Origin: Calothrix sp. 336/3
GTDB lineage: Bacteria; Cyanobacteriota; Cyanobacteriia; Cyanobacteriales; Nostocaceae
Reading direction: 5' to 3'
Length of the DNA stretch: 64,000 nucleotides
Assembly: GCF_000734895.2 (NCBI RefSeq)
Contig: NZ_CP011382.1
Location: 2,272,700 to 2,336,699 of the forward strand
Positions 14,930 to 23,363 of this stretch are shown piece after piece. Both the position numbers and the translations under genes were made by a program. Within the stretch, counting starts at the first letter, position 1. Each line of letters opens with the position of its first letter. Below the pieces are notes generated by a model. That model was not told the origin of the DNA. It worked only from the letters and a program-made list of their open reading frames with translations, and searched no databases.

Positions 14930-17474
14930 TTGCTGTGCCGAATTAAAAAAAGAAATAACTGCTTTAAAGGCAGAAATAGCAGCATTAATCAATAAAATAA
15001 ATAGTATTCAAAAAATTGATGAAGAAAAAATAATTAATGCCGCAGTGAAGCGAACAGAAGCTTCAATTATGCCCACAATAGCTCCAACAGCCACTCAGGT
15101 TGCAACGGGAATTGTAGCTGTCAAACTCGAACCTTTGAATCAAAAAATTATAGATGCTATCAGCAGGGCACAATCCGCTATTACCAAAGCAGACACAGCC
15201 GCAGGACTAGCTACTACAGCCAAAAGCGCCGCAGAAACAGCCAATAGCGCTGCTACTACAGCAAAGGGAGCCGCAGAAACAGCAAAAGGATTAGCTTCAG
15301 CAGCACAAACCACAGCTAGCAAAGCCGCCGGAATTGGAGTACAAGCAAGTAACCTCGCTAACTCAGCCGCTCGTGCTTCTGGAATAGCTCAGAGTACCGC
15401 AAATGCAGCGAAAAATGGGGTTGAAGTTGCCAAGGGAGCGGCAATGAACGCCAGAAGTATCGCCGATGTTGCGAAATTAGCAGCTGACAAAGCATCAGGA
15501 CTGGCTTTTTCTGCAAGCAATCTTGCTAGTAATGCTTCCAATGCAGCAGGGGCTGCTGTCAGTGCATCAGGGAAAGCCTTGGGGACAGCTGTAGGAACAG
15601 CCTCTAGACTGGCTAACTTAATTGCTTCATTTGCTGCTTTAGCAACCAGCGTGGCAACTCTGTTAGCTTTGGGAAATCGAGTAGATACACTTGAAAATGG
15701 TTTGGGGCAGGTAGCTGCTGATATTGCGATGGTTTTAGGATTGCTAGGAAGGTACGTAAGAAAAAGCGAATTTCCTGACCTTCTAAGACGATTTGCTCCT
15801 CAAGGAATTCAAGGTCCCCAAGGGGAACGCGGTGAAAAAGGAGAGCGTGGAGAGAAAGGAGAACGCGGAGAACGTGGTCTTCCAGGTAGGCAAGGTCCAG
15901 AAGGCAAACAGGGACGGGAAGGCAGACAGGGGAGACAAGGAGAACGCGGAGAACGTGGTCTTCCAGGTAGGCAAGGTCCAGAAGGCAAGCAAGGACGGGA
16001 AGGCAGGCAAGGTCTTCAGGGTCTTCAGGGTAGGCAGGGTCTTCAAGGTAGGCAGGGTCTTCAAGGTAGGCAAGGTCTTCAAGGTAGGCAGGGTCTTCAA
16101 GGTAGGCAGGGTCTTCAAGGTAGGCAGGGTCTTCAAGGTAGGCAAGGTCTTCAAGGTAGGCAGGGTCTTCAGGGTAGGCAGGGTCTTCAAGGTTTACAAG
16201 GAAGACAAGGTCTTCAAGGTTTACAAGGAAGACAAGGATTTATGGGACCTCAAGGTGCAACTGGACTTCAAGGACCTCAAGGACTTATGGGGATGCGAGG
16301 AGCGCCAGGAGTACCGGGAGCGCCAGGAGCGCCAGGAGCGCCAGGAGCGCCAGGAGCGCCAGGAGCTACTGGACCACGGGGCTTTACTGGTGCAACTGGA
16401 CCTCAAGGACCTCAAGGGATACCCGGTACACCTGGTAAAGATGGAAAGGATTTAGATATGAAATTCTCTAATATTTCAGTTCCCGTATTTAGCTCTATTG
16501 ATGAAATGACTAGCGAAATTAGATACACCTCAGTATCAATTCCTGTCATTAAAGGTACAGAGGGGCAGGAAGCCTTAAAATTTTCAAGAATAGCTCAAAC
16601 GGAGGGAAAAGCGGCGCTAACTAATCTCAGGCTTGGAACTGTAGAATTTCCCGCATCTGTTCCGGAATGGATTACAGAGAAGGAACCATCACCAAAAAGA
16701 ATAAATAATTTAGCTCAATATCTCGCTTGGAGCGTCAAGCAGATGGACGCGATGCATGGTCAGTACCCCATTGAGATAGAGATTGAAGATGCTGACCTTA
16801 CCCAAGAAGGCAATCAGAAACAAACCATTTCTCTACCCAATGCAGCAGAGGCATTAGCTGAGATTTTAGGAATTTTACTAATCCTCAGAAGCGAATCCGA
16901 TGCAACTCTTAGCGCCACCATTCGGGGAATGATTGAAGCTGGCAGTGCCAAGCAAAGCGCGATTATTGCCGCCGACTATGCTCAAGCCAACGCCGAGTTT
17001 TTAGGATACAAAGGTAAGCAGATTCAAAAAGATATTCCCATGTCGTTTACCCCTGGACAATCAAAACTTGACCAGGTACTCAAGGAAACAACCATCAAAT
17101 TAAAATCCTGGGAAAACGAAGATAAGGAAGATTTAAATGACCATCTTGTACCCCTTCTAGAACACGCTGCAATGTGGAAGGCAGCAAACTTCCGAAATTT
17201 AGGAACTTCTAACCCTGCTGAAGCTCTCAAAAAGATTCTCCGTAGGGGATTTGACCTAGATGATGAGACAGAGAAAAAGGTCAAAGAACGGCAAGACCCG
17301 ACTAAAAAAGACTCCTGGGACGGGTTTGTTGAGGAAACCGAGCAAGGGTTTATTAGTAAGTTAGGAGTAACTGACACCACTAATCCCTATGGAAGAGAGT
17401 ATGATCGCCGTCCGAAAATTAGGGAAATTGGAAATACAGCAGACGATGAAAACCGACCAGAGGGAGGGGCATAA
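14922..17474 (+). CDS. Collagen-like stalk protein with Ala-rich coiled coil
   Basis: The protein is 850 residues. Residues 1-35 start with Cys-Cys and a short coiled coil. Residues about 65-230 form an Ala-rich heptad-like rod ([20 protein letters not shown]). About 230-285 is hydrophobic with a heptad ([20 protein letters not shown]). Residues about 295-510 are some 72 Gly-X-Y triplets, including ten tandem GLQGRQ units; the rest of the C-terminus (about 340 residues) is a globular domain of unknown fold. Collagen-like trimers act as fibres or spikes in phages and tailless viruses and as cell-surface adhesins. No signal peptide is seen, which favours a particle protein over ordinary secretion. 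Confidence 0.85.
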   Translation: MADCCAELKKEITALKAEIAALINKINSIQKIDEEKIINAAVKRTEASIMPTIAPTATQVATGIVAVKLEPLNQKIIDAISRAQSAITKADTAAGLATTAKSAAETANSAATTAKGAAETAKGLASAAQTTASKAAGIGVQASNLANSAARASGIAQSTANAAKNGVEVAKGAAMNARSIADVAKLAADKASGLAFSASNLASNASNAAGAAVSASGKALGTAVGTASRLANLIASFAALATSVATLLALGNRVDTLENGLGQVAADIAMVLGLLGRYVRKSEFPDLLRRFAPQGIQGPQGERGEKGERGEKGERGERGLPGRQGPEGKQGREGRQGRQGERGERGLPGRQGPEGKQGREGRQGLQGLQGRQGLQGRQGLQGRQGLQGRQGLQGRQGLQGRQGLQGRQGLQGRQGLQGRQGLQGLQGRQGLQGLQGRQGFMGPQGATGLQGPQGLMGMRGAPGVPGAPGAPGAPGAPGAPGATGPRGFTGATGPQGPQGIPGTPGKDGKDLDMKFSNISVPVFSSIDEMTSEIRYTSVSIPVIKGTEGQEALKFSRIAQTEGKAALTNLRLGTVEFPASVPEWITEKEPSPKRINNLAQYLAWSVKQMDAMHGQYPIEIEIEDADLTQEGNQKQTISLPNAAEALAEILGILLILRSESDATLSATIRGMIEAGSAKQSAIIAADYAQANAEFLGYKGKQIQKDIPMSFTPGQSKLDQVLKETTIKLKSWENEDKEDLNDHLVPLLEHAAMWKAANFRNLGTSNPAEALKKILRRGFDLDDETEKKVKERQDPTKKDSWDGFVEETEQGFISKLGVTDTTNPYGREYDRRPKIREIGNTADDENRPEGGA
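16010..16232 (+). repeat. 18-bp tandem repeat encoding (GLQGRQ)n
   Basis: The unit GGTCTTCAAGGTAGGCAG is repeated about ten times with only silent third-position changes, flanked by shorter GLQ units. Near-identity at DNA level indicates recent expansion, so length probably varies between strains. Immediately downstream (16311-16366) GCGCCAGGA (GAPGAP) is also iterated. Confidence 0.9.
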
Positions 17475-17475
17475 A

Positions 17476-17721
17476 TCACACATCAGCCTCAGAAATGTTT
17501 TCCTGACCGTATAACTCTCTAAGTAGGTGCAAGCGTTCTCTAAATATTTGTCTCTCCACATCCTGGGGAGACATTTTTAATTCATTTGCTAACCGATTAA
17601 TTAATCTTTTCTGAGGTCGATAGTGATATTTTCTCTTTTTTCCATACTGTCTTGAAGATTTGCGCTTAAGCATTAAGCGTTTACACAGTGTACCAAGAAG
17701 AGGGAAGCATTTTATTTCCAT
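17476..17721 (-). CDS. Small basic hypothetical protein, antisense to the operon
   Basis: The frame encodes 81 residues; an internal ATG at 17673 would give 65. The core is basic and helical (YHYRPQKRLINRLANELKMS then PQDVERQIFRERLHLLREL) and resembles a small nucleic-acid-binding domain. It lies in the gap between the collagen-like gene and the 228-residue gene and is the only minus-strand candidate there. The codon pattern and charge make it credible. A regulatory role is inference. Confidence 0.5.
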   Translation of the reverse strand: MEIKCFPLLGTLCKRLMLKRKSSRQYGKKRKYHYRPQKRLINRLANELKMSPQDVERQIFRERLHLLRELYGQENISEADV

Positions 17722-17899
17722 AATTTCACGGTTGACTCTTAATAAGAATAATAGTCACTATCACAAATTCTAAATTTTAAATATTTCATCATTTTAGCCC
17801 TAAAAGCTTAGTAATATTTTGAGACCCCTACGGGTTTTAAATAGTATTGCAACTATGCTCAAACCTAGGCTAAATAAGACTTAACTGTAATTTTATCAG

Positions 17900-17927
17900 T
17901 TGCAAATTTACTAGAAATCGCTATACT
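17900..17927 (+). promoter_or_regulatory. Sigma70-like promoter for the 228-residue gene
   Basis: TTGCAA (17900-17905) and TATACT (17922-17927) are separated by 16 bp and end 29 bp before the ATG at 17957. The gap from 17722 to 17899 holds no other gene. A separate promoter would allow high expression of the downstream gene. Confidence 0.55.
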
Positions 17928-17956
17928 TCAGCTAAACAGTATTTTCTAACGCAGAT

Positions 17957-18643
17957 ATGCCAAGTTACACCAGAGATAAGAAACGCGATCAATTAACTTA
18001 CGTCCCAGTTAATGACATCCTACTTTATGGATTTAAAACGAAAGATTTATCTTCAATAGCTGGAGTTAGTCTGGCAACTTTGCAGGATAAATTGGGACAC
18101 GTACCATCTCAAGCAGCAGCAGCTTTAACTGGGAAAATTCTTGTATTAGGTGCAAACGCGCCAAAACCACCTAGAGTTACCAAAAAAATTGCTAATGCTA
18201 GCGCGGCTGCACAACAATCAGTTTCAACTTTTTGTAGTAAAGCTACGCTGGCTCTTGCCATGCAGGATGGTTGGACTGTTAGTAATAGGGGTAGAGGGGT
18301 AATTTTAACTGCTCCCTCAGCTGCTAAACCGCAGCAAACTGCGATCGCCACTTTATCGGATGGGACTCTCTACTGCTTCTCTATGAATAAAGAGGATTTT
18401 ACTTCCTTCAGTACGGATTTAGGATTACAAGGCTCAGGTGGAGTCACAAGCGATACGGAGCGGCAAAGCCTTGTATTTGGGACTAATATTCCTAAACCTG
18501 GAAAAGCTAAAAAAGTACTACCAACTGGTGCTACTTTCACTTCCTACTACTCGACTGATAAAGCTGGAAGCTTGGGAACCGCAGGATTTGGAATATTGAC
18601 AGAAGAATTAGTCTTAGCGACAGTCCCAGCCCCAGCCCCATGA
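17957..18643 (+). CDS. Hypothetical protein with internal duplication; candidate coat protein
   Basis: The protein is 228 residues, beta-rich, Ala/Thr/Ser-rich, without Cys clusters or membrane segments. A short motif occurs twice: LVLGANAPKPPRVTKK (about 55-71) and LVFGTNIPKPGKAKKV (about 174-190), so the chain seems to be two related halves. It has its own promoter-like sequence and leads a coupled operon of structural-type genes. A small abundant double-domain protein at this position could be the major capsid or coat subunit. That is inference; no family is recognised. Confidence 0.7.
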   Translation: MPSYTRDKKRDQLTYVPVNDILLYGFKTKDLSSIAGVSLATLQDKLGHVPSQAAAALTGKILVLGANAPKPPRVTKKIANASAAAQQSVSTFCSKATLALAMQDGWTVSNRGRGVILTAPSAAKPQQTAIATLSDGTLYCFSMNKEDFTSFSTDLGLQGSGGVTSDTERQSLVFGTNIPKPGKAKKVLPTGATFTSYYSTDKAGSLGTAGFGILTEELVLATVPAPAP

Positions 18644-18873
18644 TCATTCTTCCTGGTAGTGAGGCATACGTGGAGACACTTCAATATATGCCTCTTTTTT
18701 GGAAACAAGCTGCTAATGAAAAAGGGTGTGCCATCTTTGTATGTCGTCCGGGTTCTGGGGGCTTGCTGGAAGCTATCAACCAGGATGAATATATCGAATA
18801 TACCGAGGGTGGGGAATATGATGAGCGCCTCCAAGAATTAGAGGAAATAGGATGGGATGACGACACGATCTGA
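18640..18873 (+). CDS. Small acidic hypothetical protein
   Basis: The protein is 77 residues and very acidic at its end (YDERLQELEEIGWDDDTI). Its ATG overlaps the stop of the preceding gene (ATGA), and its own end overlaps the next start, so it is coupled on both sides. No membrane segment or known family. It may be an assembly or scaffold-type partner, but nothing in the sequence proves that. Confidence 0.65.
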   Translation: MIILPGSEAYVETLQYMPLFWKQAANEKGCAIFVCRPGSGGLLEAINQDEYIEYTEGGEYDERLQELEEIGWDDDTI

Positions 18874-19249
18874 TGATATTGGGGTGTGGAATTTCTTGGG
18901 AATTATCACCCCTAACTATGATGTGTGGACAAAATTCCCTACCACCGCCACAGGTGCTAACGCGACTCTCAGGGCGACTTATATCTGTGGCGATTTTTCT
19001 AAAATTCGTTCTTGGTGCTGGCTTAGACCCAGATACCAAACGGCAAACACCGATCAGGTAGGGCAAGCTATCCGGCTTTACCCTTCACCCAATAAACAGA
19101 TAATAGAAGTTCCTATTCCCCAAGATTTTCAGGATAGAAGCGTTTACTATCGTGATTTTGAAGTACGGAAAAACTCACGATATATTCGCTACATTGGCAG
19201 GAACCCGGATATAATTTGGCAAATTCAGCTAGAGGAATTGTGGGGATAA
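18857..19249 (+). CDS. Beta-rich hypothetical protein
   Basis: The protein is 130 residues, rich in Tyr, Trp and Arg with alternating strands (SWCWLRPRYQ, SVYYRDFEVRKNSRYIRYIG). There is no signal peptide or membrane segment. It overlaps the 77-residue gene by 17 bp and is directly followed by the 522-residue membrane protein (TAA ATG). Such a composition is common in minor virion proteins but not diagnostic. No family recognised. Confidence 0.65.
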   Translation: MTTRSDDIGVWNFLGIITPNYDVWTKFPTTATGANATLRATYICGDFSKIRSWCWLRPRYQTANTDQVGQAIRLYPSPNKQIIEVPIPQDFQDRSVYYRDFEVRKNSRYIRYIGRNPDIIWQIQLEELWG

Positions 19250-20818
19250 ATGGGGGCTGCTGATATTGTTAGGAGCGAATTGATTTCTACAGTTAAAAGA
19301 AGTTCGATTGCTCAAAATGGCAAACGAATTTTTAAATCCTCCAATCAAGACGCACTCAAAGATGAAGATGGAAACATCATTGGCTGGCTGTGGAATGCTG
19401 CGGGTAGATTTCTGGGAATAGTTGGGAATGTATTTAAGTTAATTGGGGTTGGGTTTGCCACACTATGGGGCTTGTTTGTTTCTACTGTCCAGTACGTTTA
19501 CAATTTCAATTGGAATGTTACAGATACAGAAATTGACAATCAAATCAAAGCTACATGGAATACCTTGGGTGGTCTACTTGGTGGAACACTAGGAAACGCC
19601 TTTGGATATTTAGCCTGTGGGGTCGTTCCCGGTGCTTTGATATTTGCTTTTAATGAACCATTGGGAGCTTATTTGCTTAAAAATGTCAGTGAGGAATTTG
19701 CAGAAGAATTAGTCGGTAATATGACTAATTTGATTAATTACACTTTTCGCGCTGCGGTGCAATCTTTGATTCTGTGGGGCTTTAAAAATCTTCGCAAATT
19801 CATTAAAGCAAGGGCGGAATTAATTGGGAGAATTTTTGGAGCGAATGCAGAAAAAATAGTTAGGGCTTGGGGTTCCCAAGGAAGTAAACCCTGGTCATTT
19901 GCTAAAGCGGTAGATGATGCTGTCGAATCAATTCCTAATGAATTTGTGAAAAATTTTGTTGAGGAATTTTTGGAGGAAGCTTGGGATGGATGTGTTGAAG
20001 CTGGCTATGTGATAGCCAACAGTCTTGATAGTTGGGTGTTACAACAAAAAGTTGCCCAACAACAAAATTTAGTATTAGGAAAACAGAGATATGTAGAAAT
20101 TCAACCTGATAGAAGCAACAACAGAGAACGGATAATTTTAGCGGGACCACAGGAACCTTTAAAAACAACAATTGTTCAAACTTTATCCAATTACCAATTA
20201 ATGGATAACAAGGACGTTGGGACATTGATAGGAATGCCTGCGGATGACTACTTGAGAGCAAAACCTCAGTCAGTCCGTTTAGTTATTACTTTTTATTCAG
20301 TAAAACAGCCACCATGGAATAATCCAAATGGAATATTAACCCGTGCTACTTATTCCGTACCCGATGTCAAACGTAGCAAGCTTGACTGGCAAACAATTAA
20401 AACTGCTTGTGGTGGGGTGAACGGGTATATGTGGGGGCGATTTCGCGCTACTGGCATTCTTTCCAATGGAAGACAGATGCAGGTTTTAGGAGCTTCTGGA
20501 GCCGAAGCTGAGGAAAGACTTATTGCCTTGTTAACCTTGTCTGAGGCTACTTTGATAAAAAAACCAACGATTTCAGAGGATAGAGGTGAGGACAACCAAG
20601 GGCGTTACCTCAAGCAAGCAACTCGTATATATCCGGCATTTTTTACCATCATGAATCAGTACAAAGTACCAGGGGCAAGGGGAAGTGGAGCGCCGTTAAA
20701 TGATGGATTGTATAAGCGGAAATTTGAGAGACTGGCTTTATGGACAGAACAAAAACCGATTAATTTCGAGGAAAGTATTCAAGAATTAATGCGTAGACCT
20801 GGAGCAGAACAAACTTAG
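19250..20818 (+). CDS. Large membrane protein of the structural-type operon
   Basis: The protein is 522 residues. Residues about 45-175 hold several hydrophobic segments: FLGIVGNVFKLIGVGFATLWG, LGGTLGNAFGYLACGVVPGALIF and AAVQSLILWGFKNL. Residues 175-270 are amphipathic, and the C-terminal half is soluble alpha/beta. Gly-rich membrane helices followed by a soluble domain suit a membrane-inserting or pore-forming particle protein. Known families were not recognised. It is in frame with a tightly packed operon. Confidence 0.7.
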   Translation: MGAADIVRSELISTVKRSSIAQNGKRIFKSSNQDALKDEDGNIIGWLWNAAGRFLGIVGNVFKLIGVGFATLWGLFVSTVQYVYNFNWNVTDTEIDNQIKATWNTLGGLLGGTLGNAFGYLACGVVPGALIFAFNEPLGAYLLKNVSEEFAEELVGNMTNLINYTFRAAVQSLILWGFKNLRKFIKARAELIGRIFGANAEKIVRAWGSQGSKPWSFAKAVDDAVESIPNEFVKNFVEEFLEEAWDGCVEAGYVIANSLDSWVLQQKVAQQQNLVLGKQRYVEIQPDRSNNRERIILAGPQEPLKTTIVQTLSNYQLMDNKDVGTLIGMPADDYLRAKPQSVRLVITFYSVKQPPWNNPNGILTRATYSVPDVKRSKLDWQTIKTACGGVNGYMWGRFRATGILSNGRQMQVLGASGAEAEERLIALLTLSEATLIKKPTISEDRGEDNQGRYLKQATRIYPAFFTIMNQYKVPGARGSGAPLNDGLYKRKFERLALWTEQKPINFEESIQELMRRPGAEQT

Positions 20819-20823
20819 AACTT

Positions 20824-21225
20824 ATGGAAATATATTTAAATTCCGGATTTGATTTAGAATCTTCTGTGAATGCGGCTTGGGAACAAAGTCAGCAAAGGAA
20901 AAATGCTTGGTTACAAAGTAAGCAACAGGTAGAGAATCAGGTCAGTGCTTTGTATGCAAATAATTTTCAAGCTGATTTAAACGCTTGTTTATCTCAAGAA
21001 ATACAAAGATGTTTGTCCGTTATATTAATTCCTGCAAGCTCGTGGATGGAAACTTCCGCAGAAATTGAATACCTAGGACATAAATTATTAATTTCTCGGA
21101 AATATTTTGATGAGGGAATGATTTGGGTAATTCTTGATGATAATAATGTTCAAACAACTTGTTCTTCTGAGAATTTTAAATCTCATCTTTTGTGGCGATT
21201 ATCTTTAATTAAATTTGCTCAATGA
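20824..21225 (+). CDS. Hypothetical protein, helical N-terminus
   Basis: The protein is 133 residues. The first 70 are helical and Gln-rich (AAWEQSQQRKNAWLQSKQQV), the rest alpha/beta (IEYLGHKLLISRKYFDEG). It follows the membrane protein by 5 bp and overlaps the next gene by 4 bp. No recognised family. Confidence 0.65.
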   Translation: MEIYLNSGFDLESSVNAAWEQSQQRKNAWLQSKQQVENQVSALYANNFQADLNACLSQEIQRCLSVILIPASSWMETSAEIEYLGHKLLISRKYFDEGMIWVILDDNNVQTTCSSENFKSHLLWRLSLIKFAQ

Positions 21226-21497
21226 AATTCGATATTTCCACTCTTACTTCTTTTGGTAGTTTGCTTATTGCGGCTTCTACTACTTTTGCAGGAGCCTTGC
21301 TGTGGTACGTGAACTCTGAGAAGAAAAAGTACGCAGCAGAAAGAGACTTTGCCCATTTGAAGCGTAACCAGGAGCAGATTCAACAAGGAATAGTTCAAAT
21401 TTTGGATGAGCTAGATGGACGATTTGACCGAGTGGAACGGGATGTTTTGGAGATTAAGGCAAAGATGCATTTACCCATTCACAAGGACGAGAAATGA
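21222..21497 (+). CDS. Single-pass membrane protein with coiled coil, lysis-accessory-like
   Basis: The protein is 91 residues: an N-terminal membrane helix (SFGSLLIAASTTFAGALLWY), then a basic patch and a coiled coil (RNQEQIQQGIVQILDELDGR and onward). This topology resembles small phage holin-accessory or spanin-like proteins and haemolysin XhlA-type proteins. It is coupled to the next small membrane gene (ATGA overlap), giving a two-gene pair at the operon end. A lysis role is inferred from topology and position only. Confidence 0.65.
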   Translation: MKFDISTLTSFGSLLIAASTTFAGALLWYVNSEKKKYAAERDFAHLKRNQEQIQQGIVQILDELDGRFDRVERDVLEIKAKMHLPIHKDEK

Positions 21498-21664
21498 GAA
21501 TAATTGAGCGGTTAAGCGTTCGGTCTGTAGTGGTGGTTGTCTTGGTTCTGGGTGGCTTAGGTCTGGCTATCCTGGATAAGGATTTCCGTCCGTTGTTTGG
21601 CGATTTAGCCAAGGTGGGTATTGGTGGCTATCTTGGACAACTTGTACCTAAACAGAGAGAATAA
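21494..21664 (+). CDS. 56-residue membrane protein at operon end
   Basis: ATG 21494 overlaps the previous stop. The product has one strong hydrophobic helix (VVVVVLVLGGLGLAILD) and a Gly-rich second half (LAKVGIGGYLGQLVPKQ). It could be a holin-like or minor membrane component. It is the last gene of the block before the mobile-element debris. Confidence 0.6.
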   Translation: MRIIERLSVRSVVVVVLVLGGLGLAILDKDFRPLFGDLAKVGIGGYLGQLVPKQRE

Positions 21665-21776
21665 ATTCAGAGGTCTTGATTATTTGCGCCATTTGGTGAG
21701 CAATCCATCTGTGTCCACCTAACCCGACTTTTTGCAATCCCTACAACTTTTGTCCTGTACTTAGGTGCCATCTAAT

Positions 21777-21956
21777 GTTATCCCTCTTTTGTTACTACGA
21801 GGAGAGAAAAAGATAGTCCCTACTCTGAAAGCTAAACAAAATAATGGATTGTGCGATCGCATCCTAATTTTGTCATCTAAATCGCCTTGTTGAAAATAGA
21901 CGTAAAAATAGGGGTTTAAGATTATTATCTTCCTAAAGTAACAAAAGAGGGGTTAT
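21777..21956. mobile_element. MITE-like segment with inverted ends, abutting IS630
   Basis: CCCTCTTTTGTTACT (21782-21796) and its exact complement AGTAACAAAAGAGGG form inverted termini about 175 bp apart. No gene lies inside. The right end touches the TA dinucleotide flanking the IS630 element. It could be a small non-autonomous element or an insertion-sequence relic. Confidence 0.45.
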
Positions 21957-21957
21957 A

Positions 21958-23091
21958 CCAATTCACGAAAAGCCTGATACAAATAAAGCATCAAGAATAA
22001 AATCCCAACCTGTGATGGAAGCAACAATTGATGTGTTTAATTGTGCCAACCGATTCCAGATAAATTCTCTTAATTCATCTAAACTTGGGAAGCTTTCCCA
22101 AGTTAAATGCCTTTTAACTTCTTCCCACAATCTCTCTATGGGATTAACTTGAGGTGTATGTGGAGGTTGAAATAACAAAACTATGTTTTCTGGTACTTTC
22201 AGATGCTGGCTTAAATGAAAAGCTCCATTATCTAACTGAAGAATATGAATATCTTGAGCATAAGTCTGTGAGAATTTTTCTAAAAAAATATTGAAACAGG
22301 CTGTATTTAAATGAGAGAATTCCCAGATAAAATACTCTCCAGTTAATGGTTCCACTAATCCATATAAATAAAAATTATCCCGCTTCCATTGCATAATGCC
22401 GATGGGCTTAACTCCTTTTTTAGTAATTAGTCTCCCAGCTTCAGTCTTCAATCCCACACGGCTTTCGTCCCCACACCAATATCTAATTGTTTTTTGTCTA
22501 TCTACTGGTGCTATGACGTGTTTTTTTATTACTTCTAAGTATTGTGGCAGTTTTTTTTAAATTCTAATTCTGCTTCGCTATCGTATTTTATACCTACTGC
22601 TCGCGGCACTTTTAGCTTTGCTTTCATTTGATAGCGCACTGTATCGTGTACTACTTTATATGATGCTTCTATCCCTTCTACTGCTTTTAACCATGTTCGT
22701 ATTTCCTCATAACTTTTGAATCCCTCCGATTCTTGAAGCTCTTTGTCTAGCTGCTCTCTTACTTGTAAGCTAATTATTGCTGGTCGCCCTGGACTCTTTT
22801 TCGTTGTTAATAGACCCTTAATCCCTGACTCTTGATACTCTTTCAACCATCTTTGTACCGTTACCCTTGCCCTTCCTACTACCACCGCTACGTCTTGTAT
22901 TGTTTTCACCTGTCCTATTTTCAGTAAATACAAAGCTTGAATCCGTTCGAGATTTGATGCTGTTTTTTGTTTTCTCAGCAGTTCATGTAATTCCTCTACT
23001 GACTCTGTTATTTCTACTTTGGTGACTCCAGCCATCTTTGCTTGCTCATATTTATTCCTTATCTATCTGTATCATATTTTTCGTTAATTGG
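21958..23091 (-). mobile_element. IS630-family insertion sequence
   Basis: The outer ends are CCAATTCACGAAAA on the left and the complement of CCAATTAACGAAAA on the right, each continuing into TGATACA(A/G)AT; about 5 mismatches occur in 30 bp. Both ends are flanked by TA, the target duplicated by IS630/Tc1-type elements. The element is 1.13 kb and contains one frameshifted transposase. It truncates a haemagglutinin gene copy on its right side. Confidence 0.85.
21963..23035 (-). CDS. IS630 transposase made by -1 frameshift (OrfA-OrfB)
   Basis: OrfA (23035 to 22535) carries two helix-turn-helix domains (VKTIQDVAVVVGRARVTVQ). It ends shortly after a run of eight A residues (T8 on the plus strand at 22551-22558). 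Slipping -1 there continues without a stop into OrfB, which reads LPQYLEVIKKHVIAPVDRQK, then the DDE core: WCGDESRVGL (first Asp), HILQLDNGAFH (second Asp) and NPIERLWEEVK (Glu). The fused product is about 357 residues, the usual size. A-run frameshifting is known in this family, so the element may still be active. Confidence 0.88.
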
Positions 23092-23094
23092 TAT

Positions 23095-23300
23095 TACTTG
23101 TGCAACAACAGGTAAAATCATTCCTGATGCGAGAAATCCTGTTGTCAATATAGATGCGAATATGTTAGTTTTCCAGTTATTTTATATCGTAATTCCTCCC
23201 ATCACCTAATGCTCCCTTTTATGACTTTAGTTCCTTAGATTTAAAATTCCCCAAATCCCATGATTTTTAATACTATGATTTTTTGGGAAACAGGGAAAGT
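23095..23300 (-). pseudogene. Truncated 5' end of a haemagglutinin-like gene copy
   Basis: This stretch is closely similar to 25736-25935, the leader and signal-peptide region of the intact haemagglutinin-like gene. It is cut by the IS630 element and has a few changed bases. Its start region is degraded and only the first dozens of codons remain, so it is not functional. Confidence 0.8.
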
Positions 23301-23363
23301 TGTTTCTCCTCCAGTTGCTAGATTAATAGAAAAAATACTGATAATTGGATTTATGTTTTGATG

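Noticed and set aside
15783..16190. Minus-strand frame encoding repeated KTLPTL units
   Set aside because: It is the antisense reading of the 18-bp collagen-like repeats and has no independent support.
15793..16455. Second plus-strand open frame of 220 codons in the collagen-like region
   Set aside because: It arises from the repeat structure in another frame; the Gly-X-Y frame is the coherent one.
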